64,000 nt of DNA from contig NZ_FOCV01000018.1 in NCBI RefSeq assembly GCF_900110205.1, positions 79,469 to 143,468 of the forward strand. The letters are read 5' to 3'. This DNA comes from Rhizobium tibeticum (lineage in GTDB: Bacteria > Pseudomonadota > Alphaproteobacteria > Rhizobiales > Rhizobiaceae). Position numbers and translations under genes: made by a program. Shown here one piece after another: positions 8,466-17,523 of this stretch. The notes beneath the pieces were generated by a model. That model did not search any database. It was not told the origin of the DNA and saw only the letters and a list, made by a program, of their open reading frames with translations. Each line of letters starts with the position of its first letter. The first letter of the stretch is position 1.

Positions 8466-11400
8466 TCACCTCGTCCCGTCGCGCGCAAGGTCGGTCAACA
8501 GACCCGCGGCGACAGTGATCCGGGCAAGATTCGGATCGCCGCTGTCGCTCAACCCGGATAGTTCTTCTGCGATCCGGTTGATCCTGACGCGATCGCCGGC
8601 ATGCCAAGCCTGGACCGGAAGCTTGTCCTTACCATGGTTGGCAAGTGCCGAAATGACGATATCACGTCTCGCACTGGCGATCTGGTCGATACTGCGTGCC
8701 AGCGCCAGGTTCTCGTAATGGTCGGTTGTGATGATCCGCGATCCGGCGGCGAGCAACCGACCGATCCGGAAGGTCTGGGAGACGGCAAAATAGCTTTCCG
8801 CGGCGCGAGCCAGCGGTTCGCCCGTGCGTTCGGCGATCTGCATGATCTCGGGCACGAGCGCAAAGCCGAGCAGCCCTGAGATCTCGGCGGCCAGCTTATC
8901 CGGCACGCCGGCGTCGCGATATTCCTGCTGGCGCGCCTCGAGCTCTGGTACCGTCTGGTTGGCGAAAATCGGCTTGAGCTTCTTCAGGGCAGTCTGAAGG
9001 CCTTCGATCGTAGCGGCCATATCGCCCTTGGCCATCTGTGTCTTCAGAAGGAGGCGCGTCAGCAGCGTGAAGGTGTGGCTGATTTCCTCGTAGATGCGGT
9101 TCTGCATCGTGCCGCCAATCTTGCCGTCCAATGCATCCGTTTCCGTCCAAAGCCGTCCGAGATCAAAGCCGTCACGGGCGATGATTGCCGCGCGAACGAC
9201 CTCAGGCGCGGATGCCGCTGTGGCATCCATCATGCTGACGGCGAAGCCGGGGCCACCTCGGTTGATGGCCTCGTTGGCGAGCACGGTCGCAATGATCTCG
9301 CGTTTCAGACGATGGGCGTCGATGTCAGACGCGTTCGTCTTCCGCATCTTTGCGGGGAAGTAGTTCGAAAGCGTTGCAGCGAAATAGGGATCGTCAGGCA
9401 AATCGCTGGCCGCCAGGGCATCGAACAACACGATCTTGGCATAGGAAAGCAGAACGCCGATCTCGGGTCGGGTCAGTGGCTTGCCTGCCGCATAGCGCTC
9501 GGCAAGGACCGTATCGTCGGGTAGCGTCTCCACCTTGCGGTTCAATTGCTTGGCCCCTTCGAACACCGTCATGAGCCGGGCAAGTTCCAGCCCGTTGGCT
9601 GTGCCCTTGCGCTCAATCAGCGAAATCGCCAGAGACTGCAAATAGTTGTTCCTGAGGACAAGCTTTCCGACTTCCTCCGTCATCGATGACAGCAGCTGGT
9701 CGCGCTTTGCCCGCGTGAGGCGATTATCGTGCATCGCAGCGGCAAGCGCGATCTTGATGTTGACCTCAACGTCCGACGTGTTGACGCCGGCCGAATTGTC
9801 AATCGCGTCGGAATTGCAGCGCCCGCCCCTAAGTCCGTAGGCGATACGGCCCTTCTGCGTGACACCAAGATTTGCGCCCTCGCCGATCACCTTGGCGCGC
9901 ACGTCTTCCGCCGCTACCCGAATGGGGTCATTGGCACGGTCACCGACCTCGGCGTCTGTTTCTGACGGCGCTTTGACGTAAGTGCCGATACCGCCGAACC
10001 AGAGCAGATCGACCGGGCTCTTCAAAATGGCCGTCATGATCTCGAACGGCGTTGCCACGGCCTTGTCGATGCCGATCGCGGCCACCGCTTCGGGCGTCAG
10101 TGTGACGGACTTTGCCGATCGCGAAATGATCATGGCGCCCTTCGAAAGGACACCCTTGTCGAAATCCTGCCAGCTCGACCGCGCCAGATTGAAAAGCCGC
10201 TGCCGTTCGGCAAGGGTCTTTTCCATGTCCGGATCGGGATCGATGAAGATGTCGCGGTGGTCAAAAGCGGCGACCAACCTGATTTTTGGCGACAAGAGCA
10301 TGCCGTTGCCAAACACGTCGCCGGACATGTCACCGACGCCTGCAACCCTAAACGGCGTGGTCTGGATGTCGATGTCCATTTCACGGAAATGTCGCTTCAC
10401 CGTTTCCCAGGCGCCGCGTGCAGTAATGCCCATCTTCTTGTGGTCGTACCCAGCCGAGCCGCCTGACGCGAAGGCATCGTCAAGCCAGAAGCCAGCTTCC
10501 TGCGCGAGAGCGTTGGCGGTATCCGAGAAGGTTGCGGTTCCCTTGTCGGCTGCCACGACAAAATAGGGGTCGTCGCCGTCGAGCCTTACCGTATCCTTCG
10601 GCGGCACGATATCGGCGCCACTGATGTTGTCGGTGATCGACAGCAGTGTGCGAATATAGGTCTTGTAAGCTTCGCGACCGGCGTTGAAGATCTCGTCGCG
10701 GCTGCCGCCGACCGGGAGCTTCTTCGGATAGAAGCCACCTTTCGCGCCAACCGGCACGATGACCGCGTTTTTGACCTGTTGCGCTTTCACAAGCCCCAGC
10801 ACTTCGGTTCGATAGTCTTCAGCACGGTCGGACCAACGCAGGCCGCCACGCGCCACCTTGCCGAAGCGCAGGTGTACGCCTTCGACTTCGACGCCGTAGA
10901 CGAACATCTCGCGGAACGGCCGTGGTTCGGGCAATCCGTCGACCAGATGCGGGTCAAGCTTGAAAGCCAGCATCGCTTTCGGTGAGCCGTCTTGATTGCG
11001 CTGGAAGTAGTTCGTCCTCAGCGTCGCGTCCACGACGTTGGCGTAGCGGCGCAGGATTCGATCGTCATCAAGGCTAGGCACGTCGGAAAGCGCCGCCTCG
11101 ATCTTTTCATGTTGCTCGCTCACCTTCTTCATCCGCGTCTTGTCGGTGATTTTGGGATCAAGCGTGTCATGGAATAGCCGGAAGACCATCGCCGCGATTG
11201 CCGGATATTTGTCAAGCGTCGTTGCGATGTAGTCCAGCGAGTAAGGAATACCCGCTTGGCGCAGATAACGTGCGTAGGCGCGAAGTACGCTGGTTTCGCG
11301 CGCGGTCAGTCCCGCCGAGACGATCAGACGGTTGAAGTTGTCATTGTCGATGACTCCGCTGAAAGCTGCGAGGAAGGCTTCCTCCAACGTCACTCCATGT

Positions 11401-13241
11401 CGGTGGAGGTCGATTTCAATGCCGCTTCGAGCTTCGAGCTCCATATCATGCAGCACGACCAGCTTCTCCGAGCCGCCGGGCAGGGTCACGTCGATATCGA
11501 AGGTTCCTTCGCTGATGACGTTGAAACCCAGGTTCTCAAGCAATGGGACGCGGCGGGACAAGGCGAGTTGGCCACCAGAGTGGAAGATCTTCAGGCACAG
11601 CAGTTCAACGCCGTCCTTCTCTCGCGTATAAAAAGCGATACGGATCGGCTCTCCGGCCGCGCATGCAGCAATGTCCCCCAGATCGCCAAAGGTCTCTTCC
11701 GGCGTGAAGAGATCCTGAAAAGCGTGACTGACCTGCAGGCGTGGCGCCTTCGGCCCTGCAAGGGTTTCGAAGCGATCATCCCAGCGTGCGGTGATGGCGC
11801 GGATAGCTTCCTCCAGCTTTGCCTGTGGCACGCGTGGCGTCTTGCCCCAGGACCGGCCAATGATGAAGTGGACGCGGGCGACGCCGCCTTCAGGAAAGGC
11901 CGGGTAATAAGCCGAGACACGGCCATCATAGACGGTCTTCAGATAGGCTCCGATCTTCTCACGCACGATCGAATCGTACTCTTCGCGCGGCACGTAAACG
12001 ATCACTGAAACGAAACGGTCGAAATGATCGATGCGGGGCAGGACGCGGACTCGCGGCCGGTTGGCAAGATCGTTGATCTGCTCAGCGAAGCCGGCCAGAA
12101 GCATCGTGTCGATCTGGAAGAGGTCGTCGCGCGGATAGGATTCCAGCGTATTGTCCAGCATACGGCCCGAGTGGCTCATCGGGTCGAAGCCGAAGTGTTC
12201 CTTCACCCGCTCGATTTTGGAGCGGAGCAGCGGGATATCGCTGGCGAGGGATGTGTAGGCGGTCGAGGTGAACAGGCCGACAATGCGCAGCTCGCCGGTC
12301 ACATTCCCGTCGGCGTCAAACCGCTTAACCCCGACATAGTCCATATAGGCGCGGCGATGGACGATCGACTTCACGTTGGCCTTGGTAACGATCAGGAAAT
12401 CCGGGCCATCCAGGAATGCCAGGATTTCCGGTGTTGTCGTAACAGCGTCCTTGCCGGTGCGCAAAACAAGCACGTCGGGGTTCGAAAGAATCCCGAGACC
12501 GGTGCCCTTGTCCCGCTCCACCTTCGCGCTGGTGCCTTTTCCGGAATAGACATATTCTCGCATTCCGAGGAACGTGAAGTTTGCATCGCGTAGCCACGTC
12601 AGAAAGGCAAGCGCTTCATCCCGTTCCGCCTTCCTACGGCTGGATTTGTAGGCGGAAAGCTCATCGATCACCGTTCCGAGCTTCTCCAGCATGGGCCTCC
12701 AGTCTGACACCGTCACGCGCACCTGCTCGACCACGGTCTTCACCCGCTTGATGAGGTCGGCGGCCTGGACCGCCGTCAGAGGCGCAAGGTGGAGCTGGAT
12801 ATGGCTGACGCGATTGACCGGCTCGCTCGGGAGATCAGCGGAGTAGAGTTCCGGCGCTTTGCCTTCCTCCAGCACTAGGATCGGGTGCACGGCCATATAG
12901 AGGTCGCGATAGCTGCTGGTGACCTCGCCCATCACCGATTCATACAGGAACGGCATGTTGTGGTCGGTGACCGAGAGAATGGAAACGGCAACACCGTCGG
13001 GCTCCACATCGGCGATGGTATCGATGGTGATGCGCGCCGAATTGCCCGCCCAGGCTGCTAATTCCTTTGCCGAATGCACAGCAGCAAGCGCCAGCATTTC
13101 CGGTGTGTAGTGTTCCAGATCGTCGCCGCTGGCGCGGCCGAACAAAAACTCGGGATCGAGAGAGGTTTTCCCGGTTGCCGCCGCGATTTTGGTCGCGCTT
13201 TCGAGCTGCTTTTCTCGTTTCGGATTGTTTCGACCAGCCAT
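8466..13241 (-). CDS. gdhB: NAD-specific glutamate dehydrogenase, large (180 kDa) class
   Basis: A 1,591-residue protein of the bacterial NAD-GDH class. It oxidises glutamate to 2-oxoglutarate and ammonia with NAD+, a catabolic role. A long N-terminal region with ACT-like segments occupies roughly residues 1-700. The catalytic region follows: KVARGGLRWSDR, VPVGAKGGFYPKK (catalytic lysine region, about residue 835) and the Rossmann part with AVGIGTYVKAPSET-like and VIGEGANLGVTQ motifs. The helical C-terminal domain ends the protein. The length matches the class. The start has GGAG 8 bases upstream. It diverges from the pdxY-like gene across a 253-base gap that probably holds both promoters. 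Confidence 0.96.
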   Translation of the reverse strand: MAGRNNPKREKQLESATKIAAATGKTSLDPEFLFGRASGDDLEHYTPEMLALAAVHSAKELAAWAGNSARITIDTIADVEPDGVAVSILSVTDHNMPFLYESVMGEVTSSYRDLYMAVHPILVLEEGKAPELYSADLPSEPVNRVSHIQLHLAPLTAVQAADLIKRVKTVVEQVRVTVSDWRPMLEKLGTVIDELSAYKSSRRKAERDEALAFLTWLRDANFTFLGMREYVYSGKGTSAKVERDKGTGLGILSNPDVLVLRTGKDAVTTTPEILAFLDGPDFLIVTKANVKSIVHRRAYMDYVGVKRFDADGNVTGELRIVGLFTSTAYTSLASDIPLLRSKIERVKEHFGFDPMSHSGRMLDNTLESYPRDDLFQIDTMLLAGFAEQINDLANRPRVRVLPRIDHFDRFVSVIVYVPREEYDSIVREKIGAYLKTVYDGRVSAYYPAFPEGGVARVHFIIGRSWGKTPRVPQAKLEEAIRAITARWDDRFETLAGPKAPRLQVSHAFQDLFTPEETFGDLGDIAACAAGEPIRIAFYTREKDGVELLCLKIFHSGGQLALSRRVPLLENLGFNVISEGTFDIDVTLPGGSEKLVVLHDMELEARSGIEIDLHRHGVTLEEAFLAAFSGVIDNDNFNRLIVSAGLTARETSVLRAYARYLRQAGIPYSLDYIATTLDKYPAIAAMVFRLFHDTLDPKITDKTRMKKVSEQHEKIEAALSDVPSLDDDRILRRYANVVDATLRTNYFQRNQDGSPKAMLAFKLDPHLVDGLPEPRPFREMFVYGVEVEGVHLRFGKVARGGLRWSDRAEDYRTEVLGLVKAQQVKNAVIVPVGAKGGFYPKKLPVGGSRDEIFNAGREAYKTYIRTLLSITDNISGADIVPPKDTVRLDGDDPYFVVAADKGTATFSDTANALAQEAGFWLDDAFASGGSAGYDHKKMGITARGAWETVKRHFREMDIDIQTTPFRVAGVGDMSGDVFGNGMLLSPKIRLVAAFDHRDIFIDPDPDMEKTLAERQRLFNLARSSWQDFDKGVLSKGAMIISRSAKSVTLTPEAVAAIGIDKAVATPFEIMTAILKSPVDLLWFGGIGTYVKAPSETDAEVGDRANDPIRVAAEDVRAKVIGEGANLGVTQKGRIAYGLRGGRCNSDAIDNSAGVNTSDVEVNIKIALAAAMHDNRLTRAKRDQLLSSMTEEVGKLVLRNNYLQSLAISLIERKGTANGLELARLMTVFEGAKQLNRKVETLPDDTVLAERYAAGKPLTRPEIGVLLSYAKIVLFDALAASDLPDDPYFAATLSNYFPAKMRKTNASDIDAHRLKREIIATVLANEAINRGGPGFAVSMMDATAASAPEVVRAAIIARDGFDLGRLWTETDALDGKIGGTMQNRIYEEISHTFTLLTRLLLKTQMAKGDMAATIEGLQTALKKLKPIFANQTVPELEARQQEYRDAGVPDKLAAEISGLLGFALVPEIMQIAERTGEPLARAAESYFAVSQTFRIGRLLAAGSRIITTDHYENLALARSIDQIASARRDIVISALANHGKDKLPVQAWHAGDRVRINRIAEELSGLSDSGDPNLARITVAAGLLTDLARDGTR

Positions 13242-13494
13242 CGCAGATACTCCCTCATCTCCTCGATTTGGCGCAAAGTAGCAGAAGATTTGACGAAAGA
13301 TTCTCTAAAAGAGCGCATTACGAGGCAGCTTTCATGCGTTTTTGGCCACCCGAACGCAAATTTTCGAAAGATTTTGCTTCGTCGTAGACATGTGGAATTT
13401 CTTGGGTCCGACGTTTTCATGCCTGTGTGAAGAGCAGTTGACAGTGAAGCCGCAAAAAGGAGATCAACGTTCATCGAAAGCCGAGTGGAGCATC

Positions 13495-14370
13495 ATGTCG
13501 GAAAACGCCGCAGGAACTGTCATCGTTATCTCCAGCCACGTTGTCCGTGGTTCCGTCGGAAATCGTGCGGCGGTCTTTGCACTGGAGACTCTAGGCCATC
13601 AGGTCTGGGCACTGCCGACGATCGTGCTTCCCTGGCACCCCGGTCACGGCCGGTCGACAAGGCTCACATTTGCGGAAGCCGATTTTGATGCGGCGATCGA
13701 CGATCTCATCGGCGCGCCCTGGATCGGCGAAGTGAAGGCTGTTCTCTCGGGGTATTTCGGCAATGGGGCGCAGGCGCGCTCGGTTGCCCGGCTGGTGACG
13801 GCTTTGCGGGAGCGGAAGCCGGAGCTTCTGTATGTTTGTGATCCGGTCATGGGGGATCTGGGCGGTCTCTACGTGCCGCAGGCAACGGCCGAGGCAATCA
13901 GGGATCATCTGATACCGCTCGCTTCGCTTGCAACGCCTAATCGATATGAACTCGCCTGGCTCGCCGGTGCTCCGCTAGAGGACAATACAGCGATCATGGA
14001 TGCGGCCCTATCGCTGGGACCGTCCCGCATGCTGGTGACCTCCGCAGTGCCCATGATGGCTGGCGGCACAGGCAATCTCTATCTCTCGGGGCGCCATGCG
14101 CTGCTGGCGGAACATCGCCTTATCGACAAGCCGCCGAATGGCCTTGGTGATCTTCTCGCGGCGCTGTTTCTATCGCGGCTTCTCTCGGGCATGGAGGATG
14201 AGAAGGCGCTTCAGCTTGCAACGGCGAGCGTCTACGAGGTGCTTGCTCGCGCGGTGAAGCGGGGCAGTGATGAATTGACACTGGCACGCGACTCGTCGAG
14301 CCTGGCAACGCCGATGGCGATGGTCCAGATGCGACGCTTGTTGCACCCGGCACAAAGGCGCAAGGGGTAA
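13495..14370 (+). CDS. pdxY: Pyridoxal kinase, PdxY-like
   Basis: A 291-residue ribokinase-superfamily kinase that phosphorylates pyridoxal to the cofactor PLP. The N-terminal VIVISSHVVRGSVGNRAAVF segment and LPTIVLPWHPGHG are PdxK/PdxY features, and DPVMGD (about residue 120) and NGLGDLLAALFL (about residue 217, with the anion-hole and catalytic aspartate) mark the active site. I chose the ATG at 13495, with GTGGAG five bases upstream and the family-typical length; earlier in-frame ATGs would add about 50 residues without homology. PdxY and PdxK are not separable by eye. Confidence 0.88.
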   Translation: MSENAAGTVIVISSHVVRGSVGNRAAVFALETLGHQVWALPTIVLPWHPGHGRSTRLTFAEADFDAAIDDLIGAPWIGEVKAVLSGYFGNGAQARSVARLVTALRERKPELLYVCDPVMGDLGGLYVPQATAEAIRDHLIPLASLATPNRYELAWLAGAPLEDNTAIMDAALSLGPSRMLVTSAVPMMAGGTGNLYLSGRHALLAEHRLIDKPPNGLGDLLAALFLSRLLSGMEDEKALQLATASVYEVLARAVKRGSDELTLARDSSSLATPMAMVQMRRLLHPAQRRKG

Positions 14371-14443
14371 CGGTCACGCACCCGCATTTCATATCTTGCA
14401 GTGCGATATTGATCTTGGCGGGCGTAGGCTGTAATCGAAGATC

Positions 14444-15085
14444 ATGCAGCGTTTTCCAAACACCCTTCTGGACGGTTATCGTAACTTTATGAACGGGCGT
14501 TATGCGGACGCCCGCGATCGCTATAGGACACTGGCGGAGCACGGCCAGAACCCAAGTACGCTGGTGGTCGCCTGTTCGGACTCGCGCGCTGCCCCCGAAC
14601 TGATTTTCGACGCAGGCCCCGGTGAACTTTTCGTCATCCGGAATGTTGCCAACATGGTACCGCCCTATCAGCCGGATGGCCATTTCCACGCGACGTCGGC
14701 AGCGCTGGAATTTGCGGTCCAGGTGCTGAAGGTTACCGATATCGTCGTCATGGGTCACGGCCGTTGCGGGGGTATTCGGGCGGCGCTGGACCCGAACGCT
14801 GAGCCCCTGTCGCCGGGTGACTTTATCGGACGCTGGATGTCGCTCGTCAGGCCTGCGGCTGAGCAGATCGGCGCCAATGATGTCATGACACTCGCCGAGC
14901 GCCAAACCGCCCTCGAGCGCGTGTCGATCCGAAATTCGATCGAGAATCTCAGGACGTTTCCGGACATCAAGGCCTTGGAAGACGCCGGCAAGATAGCGCT
15001 TCACGGTGCCTGGTTTGACATTTCGACCGGAGAGCTGTGGGTTATGGACGCTGAAACCCGTGACTTCATTCGTCCTGATGTCTAG
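14444..15085 (+). CDS. Beta-class carbonic anhydrase
   Basis: A 213-residue beta carbonic anhydrase interconverting CO2 and bicarbonate. The zinc ligands are visible: CSDSR (Cys about residue 44, with the Asp-Arg dyad) and HGRCGG (His about 104, Cys about 107). The length and the C-terminal GAWFDISTGELWVMD segment fit the plant-like bacterial type. The ribosome site is weak, but no alternative start fits. It lies 73 bases after the pyridoxal kinase gene on the same strand and is followed by a strong UUCG hairpin shared with the convergent transglycosylase gene. Confidence 0.95.
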   Translation: MQRFPNTLLDGYRNFMNGRYADARDRYRTLAEHGQNPSTLVVACSDSRAAPELIFDAGPGELFVIRNVANMVPPYQPDGHFHATSAALEFAVQVLKVTDIVVMGHGRCGGIRAALDPNAEPLSPGDFIGRWMSLVRPAAEQIGANDVMTLAERQTALERVSIRNSIENLRTFPDIKALEDAGKIALHGAWFDISTGELWVMDAETRDFIRPDV

Positions 15086-15092
15086 GCCAAAA

Positions 15093-15121
15093 TAAAAAGC
15101 GCCGAACTTCGGTTCGGCGCT
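15093..15121 (-). terminator. UUCG tetraloop terminator between convergent genes
   Basis: AGCGCCGAAC-TTCG-GTTCGGCGCT is a perfect 10-bp stem. An A-run precedes it on the plus strand, giving a T-tract (TTTTTAT) on the minus strand, so it serves mainly the minus-strand transglycosylase gene and may also stop carbonic anhydrase transcription. Confidence 0.85.
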
Positions 15122-15143
15122 CTTGGCGTATGTTGAACTCTTC

Positions 15144-15962
15144 TCAGTTGCCGTCGATCTGCTGACCGATGTAGGCGATTGCCTGCTGGTAGACGGTCGC
15201 CGCGTTCCAGCCGGCAATGGCTGCGAAGTTGGGCTCGCCTGGCTGATAGCCGGCACCAGCCTGCCAACCATGGCCCTTCAGGAAGTTGGCAGTTGAGGCA
15301 AGCGCGTCAGCGCGTGAGCCAACCATATCGACGCGGCCGTCGCCATCGCCATCGGCGCCGAAGCGCACGACATTGCGCGGCAGGAACTGCGTCTGTCCGA
15401 TCTCGCCGTGGGCTGCACCGCGCGCCTGCGGGCTCAGGTAACCCTCCGAGACGAGTTGCAGCGCTGCGTAAAGCTGGTCGGTGAAATAATCAGAGCGCCG
15501 GCAATCATAGGCGAGCGTCGACACGGCCGACAGCGTGTGCTGGTTGCCCATGTAGCTGCCGAATCCAGTCTCCATGCCCCAAATCGCGATCAGCGGGCCG
15601 GCTGGAACACCAAAGCTGCGCTCGATCGATGCAAAGAGGGCTGCATTGGAGCGCTTCATCCCCTTGCCGCGTGAAATGATTGTCGCGCCGCCACGCTTCT
15701 GCATGAAGGCATCGAAGGAAAGCTTGAAGCTCTTCTGGCCGCGGTCGGCGGCAATTGTGGGTCTGTTGTAGGCGACGTTCGCGAAGGCGCGATCAAGAAT
15801 TTTGGGGCTGACACCATGTGTTGCAGCCTCTTGTTTGAACTCGCCAACCCACTCCTCGAACCCGGCACCGTTGTTGCCGCACTGGGCGGCCTTGGCAGCT
15901 GCAGGAACTGCGTGGAGAATGCAGGCGGCCGCAGCTACCAGCAAAAATTTTGTCATGCGCAT
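15144..15962 (-). CDS. Lytic murein transglycosylase (MltB-like, GH103)
   Basis: A 272-residue exported protein with an N-terminal signal peptide (hydrophobic residues 5-20, AAAKA-like cleavage region, no lipobox seen). The catalytic domain has WGMETGFGSYMG around residue 130, whose glutamate is the catalytic acid, then STLAYDCRR and the GEIGQTQFLP motif near residue 190. It cleaves peptidoglycan glycan strands to anhydromuropeptides in the periplasm. It lacks the C-terminal peptidoglycan-binding repeat found in some longer relatives. Two ATGs six bases apart can both serve as the start. Confidence 0.92.
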   Translation of the reverse strand: MRMTKFLLVAAAACILHAVPAAAKAAQCGNNGAGFEEWVGEFKQEAATHGVSPKILDRAFANVAYNRPTIAADRGQKSFKLSFDAFMQKRGGATIISRGKGMKRSNAALFASIERSFGVPAGPLIAIWGMETGFGSYMGNQHTLSAVSTLAYDCRRSDYFTDQLYAALQLVSEGYLSPQARGAAHGEIGQTQFLPRNVVRFGADGDGDGRVDMVGSRADALASTANFLKGHGWQAGAGYQPGEPNFAAIAGWNAATVYQQAIAYIGQQIDGN

Positions 15963-16135
15963 GGAGATACCCCGATCCCGATCTGACTAGCCTTCAAACC
16001 GGGCCAGCGGCCCGCTTTCGGCAATATTGTCACCATCTTTGTGTTGGCAAGCGCGGGAAGCCAAAAACAGCAAACCCGCGCCAAGCAAGCCCTATCTTAG
16101 TAAGCGGGACTTAACAAATCACAGTTAACAGTTGG

Positions 16136-17170
16136 TTAGGCCGCCTTCTTGCGCGGCTTCACAAGTCCGCGATTAATAAGCAGCTCGGCGATCTGTATCG
16201 CATTGAGAGCAGCCCCCTTGCGGAGGTTGTCGGAAACCACCCACATATTCAGGCCGTTCTCGACCGTCGCGTCCTCGCGGATGCGCGAGATATAGGTCGC
16301 GTCTTCGCCGGCAGACTCGTACGGCGTGATGTAACCGCCGTTCTCGCGCTTATCGATGACCAGGCAGCCGGGAGCTTCGCGCAGGATGTCGCGAGCCTGA
16401 TCGGCGGTGATCTCGTTCTCGAATTCGATGTTGACCGATTCAGAGTGGCCGATGAATACCGGAACGCGAACTGCCGTGCAGGTCACCTTGATCTTCGGAT
16501 CGAGCATCTTCTTGGTCTCGGCGAGAACCTTCCACTCTTCCTTCGTGTAACCGTCTTCCATGAAGCTGTCGATGTGGGGGATGACGTTGAAGGCAATGCG
16601 CTTCGTGAACTTCTTGTTCTCGATCGGATCCGCGACGAAGACGGCGCGCGTTTGGTTGAACAGCTCGTCCATGCCGTCCTTGCCGGCGCCGGAAACGGAC
16701 TGATAGGTCGAAACGACCACGCGCTTGATCTTGGCGAAGTCGTGCAGCGGCTTGAGCGCCACGACGAGCTGTGCAGTCGAGCAATTCGGGTTGGCAATGA
16801 TGTTGCGCTTGCTGAACTGGGCAATGGCGTCCGGGTTCACTTCCGGAACGATGAGCGGCACGTCCGCGTCGTAGCGCCATGCCGAGGAGTTGTCGATGAC
16901 GACGCAGCCTTGGGCGCCGATCTTGGGCGACCACTTCTTGGAAACCTCCCCGCCGGCCGACATCAGGCAGATGTCGGTATCGGAGAAGTCGTAATTTTCA
17001 AGGTTGGAGACCTTCAGCGTCTTGTCGCCGTAGGAAACTTCAGTCCCCTGCGAACGCGCAGACGCAAGCGCGACGACTTCGTCAGCAGGGAAACCGCGCT
17101 CGGAGAGGATGTTGAGCATTTCCCGGCCAACATTTCCGGTCGCTCCCGCAACTGCAACTTTAAAACCCAT
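16136..17170 (-). CDS. asd: Aspartate-semialdehyde dehydrogenase
   Basis: A 344-residue NADPH-dependent enzyme that reduces aspartyl phosphate to aspartate semialdehyde, the branch point to lysine, diaminopimelate, threonine and methionine. An N-terminal Rossmann motif VAGATGNVGREM is present, then NPNCSTAQL with the catalytic cysteine (about residue 131), QSVSGAGK and the active-site GHSESVN region near residue 240. The length and the AAA tail are typical. The start has GAGAG about 11 bases upstream. It is single, with its upstream side facing a repeat-like intergenic region. Confidence 0.96.
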   Translation of the reverse strand: MGFKVAVAGATGNVGREMLNILSERGFPADEVVALASARSQGTEVSYGDKTLKVSNLENYDFSDTDICLMSAGGEVSKKWSPKIGAQGCVVIDNSSAWRYDADVPLIVPEVNPDAIAQFSKRNIIANPNCSTAQLVVALKPLHDFAKIKRVVVSTYQSVSGAGKDGMDELFNQTRAVFVADPIENKKFTKRIAFNVIPHIDSFMEDGYTKEEWKVLAETKKMLDPKIKVTCTAVRVPVFIGHSESVNIEFENEITADQARDILREAPGCLVIDKRENGGYITPYESAGEDATYISRIREDATVENGLNMWVVSDNLRKGAALNAIQIAELLINRGLVKPRKKAA

Positions 17171-17523
17171 TTCTCAAGCTCTCTTTCTCTTCTCTCCTCT
17201 TATCCGGTGAGGGGGAAGCGCGAAACATCGCGGCTTCCTTGTCCCCAGCCGGGCCGGGGAGAGAGCGGCAGGCCAGAGACGTCAGACGGTTTTCGTCGTC
17301 GTTTTGGCCTTGGTTTTGGAAGAAACCGGAACGGCAACACCCATCCCGGCATTTTGTGCCCGGTCATTGCATGCAGCAATGGCGTGTTCGTCGCGAACCA
17401 TGGATATCCCTTTTCCGCCGTTGCTCTTAAAAGGTTTTCCACAGGAGTCAAGGTTTATGCGATCAGATACGGCAGCGTGGCGGCGGATGGACGGTCTTCC
17501 AGCAGCCCTCGTGCCTCCGACGT
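17171..17523 (+). other. Intergenic region between asd and opgC
   Basis: No gene is supported over 353 bases. It should hold the asd promoter (transcribed leftward) and the 3' end of the opgC transcript. Its left third contains an inverted-repeat element (separate entry). The remaining open frames start at TTG or run into opgC and have no family resemblance. Confidence 0.6.
17194..17283. repeat. Possible dispersed palindromic element
   Basis: The outer arms CTCTCCTCTTATCCGGTGAGGGG and CCCCAGCCGGGCCGGGGAGAG pair imperfectly, and an inner near-perfect hairpin GGAAGCGCG / CGCGGCTTCC lies between them. This architecture resembles the palindromic intergenic mosaic elements of rhizobia. Only one copy is present in this window, so the repeat status is inferred. 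Confidence 0.4.

Noticed and set aside
14120..15271. A 383-residue minus-strand frame opposite pdxY and carbonic anhydrase
   Set aside because: It crosses a terminator and two convincing genes on the other strand.
16051..16081. GCGCGGG / CCCGCGC repeat after asd
   Set aside because: Short stem with a 17-base loop and no clear T-run; too weak to call.
17200..17451. An 83-residue minus-strand frame between asd and opgC
   Set aside because: It starts at TTG without ribosome site and lies across the palindromic element.
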